From positions 1-6,099 of the forward strand of contig JAAZHF010000292.1 in the NCBI GenBank assembly GCA_012510865.1: a stretch of DNA of 6,099 bases, in the 5' to 3' direction. The notes below the pieces were generated by a model. It searched no databases, had not been told where the DNA came from, and saw nothing but the letters and a program-made list of their open reading frames with translations. Below are positions 5,043-6,099 of the stretch, one piece after another. The position numbers were made by a program, and so were the translations under genes. Within the stretch, counting starts at the first letter, position 1; every line of letters begins with the position of its first letter. Origin of the DNA: Gammaproteobacteria bacterium (lineage in GTDB: Bacteria > Pseudomonadota > Gammaproteobacteria > Xanthomonadales > Xanthomonadaceae).

Positions 5043-6099
5043 TCAGCGCTCGAGGATCGCCACCACGCCCATGCCTCCGGCGGTGCAGATCGAGACCAGC
5101 GCCCGGCCGCCGCCGCGCTCCTGGAGCTGGCGCGCCGCGGTGGCGACGATGCGCGCGCCGGTGGCGGCGAACGGATGCCCCGTCGCCAGCGACGAGCCGA
5201 CCGGATTGATCCTGGCCGGGTCGATCCGGCCCAGCGGCGCCTCCAGGCCAAGCCGGCCCCGGCAGTACTCCTCGCTTTCCCAGGCGCGCAGGGTGCACAG
5301 CACCTGGGCGGCGAAGGCCTCGTGGATCTCGTAGATGTCGAAATCCTGGAGCGCGAGGCCGTTGCGCGCCAGCATCTCCGCCACCGCCACCGTCGGCGCC
5401 ATCAGCAGGCCCTCGCCGTGCACGAAGTCCACGGCGGCCACGTGCGCGTCGCGGATGTGGCACAGCACCTCGTGCCCGTGCGCGGCTGCCCATTCGTCGG
5501 TGGACAGCAGGCAGGCGGCGGCGCCGTCGGTCAGCGGCGTGGAATTGCCCGCGGTCAGGGTCCCGCGCCCGGAGCTGCGGTCGAAGGCCGGCTTCAGCGT
5601 GGCCAGCTTCTCCAGCGAGGTGTCGGGCCGCATGATGTTGTCGCGCGACACGCCGCGGAAGGCCACGATCAGGTCGTCGAAGAAACCGCGCTCGTAGGCC
5701 GCGGCCAGCTTGTGGTGCGAGGCCACCGCGAGTTCGTCCTGGGAGTCGCGCGAGATGCTCCACTCCTTGGCCATGTCCTCGCAGTGGTCGCCCATCGACT
5801 TGCCGGTGCGCGGCTCGGCCACGCCCGGGAAGTCGGGCTTCAGCTCGCGCAGGCGGAAGCCGCGGAACTGCGACAGCTTGTCCCTGGTGGTCTTCGCGGC
5901 GTTCGCGTTGAGCAGCCGGCGCCGCAGCGCGCGGCCGTACACGATCGGAACGTCCGAGGTGGTGTCGCTGCCGCCGCCAATGCCGCTTTCGATCTGCCCG
6001 GTGGCGATCTTGTTGCCGATGGTGATGATCGAGTCCAGCGAGGTGCCGCAGGCGCGCTGCAGGGTGATGCCCGGCGTCAGCGGCGACAGCCCCGAGGAC
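5043..6099 (-). CDS. fadI: Thiolase (acetyl-CoA C-acyltransferase, FadI-like), N-terminus outside window
   Basis: Thiolases cleave 3-ketoacyl-CoA with CoA to give acetyl-CoA and a shortened acyl-CoA (or run the condensation). The window holds 351 residues, the protein minus roughly its first 80-90. The nucleophilic cysteine is in LQRACGTSLDS (TGC at 6048-6050). The other catalytic motifs are YEIHEAFAAQ (His codon 5322-5324), GHPFAATGAR (His codon 5175-5177) and SICTAGGMGV (Cys codon 5085-5087), so all active-site residues are present. HEAFAAQ rather than NEAFAAQ, and GHPFAATGAR, match the FadI/mitochondrial trifunctional beta class. Supporting family segments are GKSMGDHCEDMAKEW, TAGNSTPLTDGAAA and the loop after the Cys ending in GGGSDTTSDVP. 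In that class the partner is an FadJ-like alpha subunit, which is not visible here but might be upstream, beyond the right edge. The frame has no start within the window; the GTG at 5940-5942 is internal. Chain-length preference is unknown. Certain as a thiolase, fairly sure as FadI-like. Confidence 0.93.
   Translation of the reverse strand, partial: SSGLSPLTPGITLQRACGTSLDSIITIGNKIATGQIESGIGGGSDTTSDVPIVYGRALRRRLLNANAAKTTRDKLSQFRGFRLRELKPDFPGVAEPRTGKSMGDHCEDMAKEWSISRDSQDELAVASHHKLAAAYERGFFDDLIVAFRGVSRDNIMRPDTSLEKLATLKPAFDRSSGRGTLTAGNSTPLTDGAAACLLSTDEWAAAHGHEVLCHIRDAHVAAVDFVHGEGLLMAPTVAVAEMLARNGLALQDFDIYEIHEAFAAQVLCTLRAWESEEYCRGRLGLEAPLGRIDPARINPVGSSLATGHPFAATGARIVATAARQLQERGGGRALVSICTAGGMGVVAILER

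Noticed and set aside
1409..5251. A 1280-codon minus-strand open frame antisense to hemD-hemX-hemY, in frame with the thioesterase
   Set aside because: Only its last 152 codons look like a protein family. The rest is Arg/Gly/Gln/Ala-rich low-complexity sequence mirroring the codon bias of the hem genes on the other strand, a typical high-GC artefact.

Overview
The window looks like core chromosome of a high-GC gammaproteobacterium. Family Xanthomonadaceae/Lysobacteraceae (Lysobacter, Luteimonas or Pseudoxanthomonas-like) is the most likely source. The reasons are the very strong G/C bias at third codon positions, a SecB and HemD whose motifs resemble the xanthomonad versions, and a hemD-hemX-hemY cluster without hemC beside it. 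Taxonomy is inferred from protein flavour only; no rRNA or tRNA is present.

Layout. Left half, minus strand, transcribed leftwards: a YiiD_C-type hotdog thioesterase (1409-1867), an uncharacterised lipoprotein beginning 1 nt after it (946-1407), a membrane-anchored YibN-type rhodanese (438-878) and the export chaperone gene secB (379 to the left edge, partial). The rhodanese-secB pair matches the yibN-grxC-secB neighbourhood of enterobacteria, but grxC is missing between them. The secB copy contains an apparent 1-base deletion near position 142/143 that puts its second half out of frame.

Middle, plus strand, divergent from the thioesterase: hemD (1943-2719), hemX (2753-3781) and hemY (3866-5032). 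This is the conserved uroporphyrinogen-III synthase gene followed by two membrane-anchored accessory proteins. HemD makes the first cyclic tetrapyrrole used for heme and siroheme; HemX and HemY are single- and double-spanning inner-membrane proteins whose biochemical roles are unsettled. The genes probably form one operon. A possible 11-codon micro-ORF bridges hemD and hemX, and hemY has its own strong Shine-Dalgarno sequence.

Right end, minus strand, convergent with hemY and only 10 nt away: a thiolase of the FadI/trifunctional-enzyme beta type (5043 to the right edge, N-terminus outside the window), which would act in fatty-acid beta-oxidation.

There is no mobile element, CRISPR array, phage gene or defence system, and I do not see a previously undescribed system. 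The points most worth checking are the secB frameshift, the G-quadruplex motif in the thioesterase/hemD divergent gap, the hairpins around the hemD start and the hemD-hemX micro-ORF.
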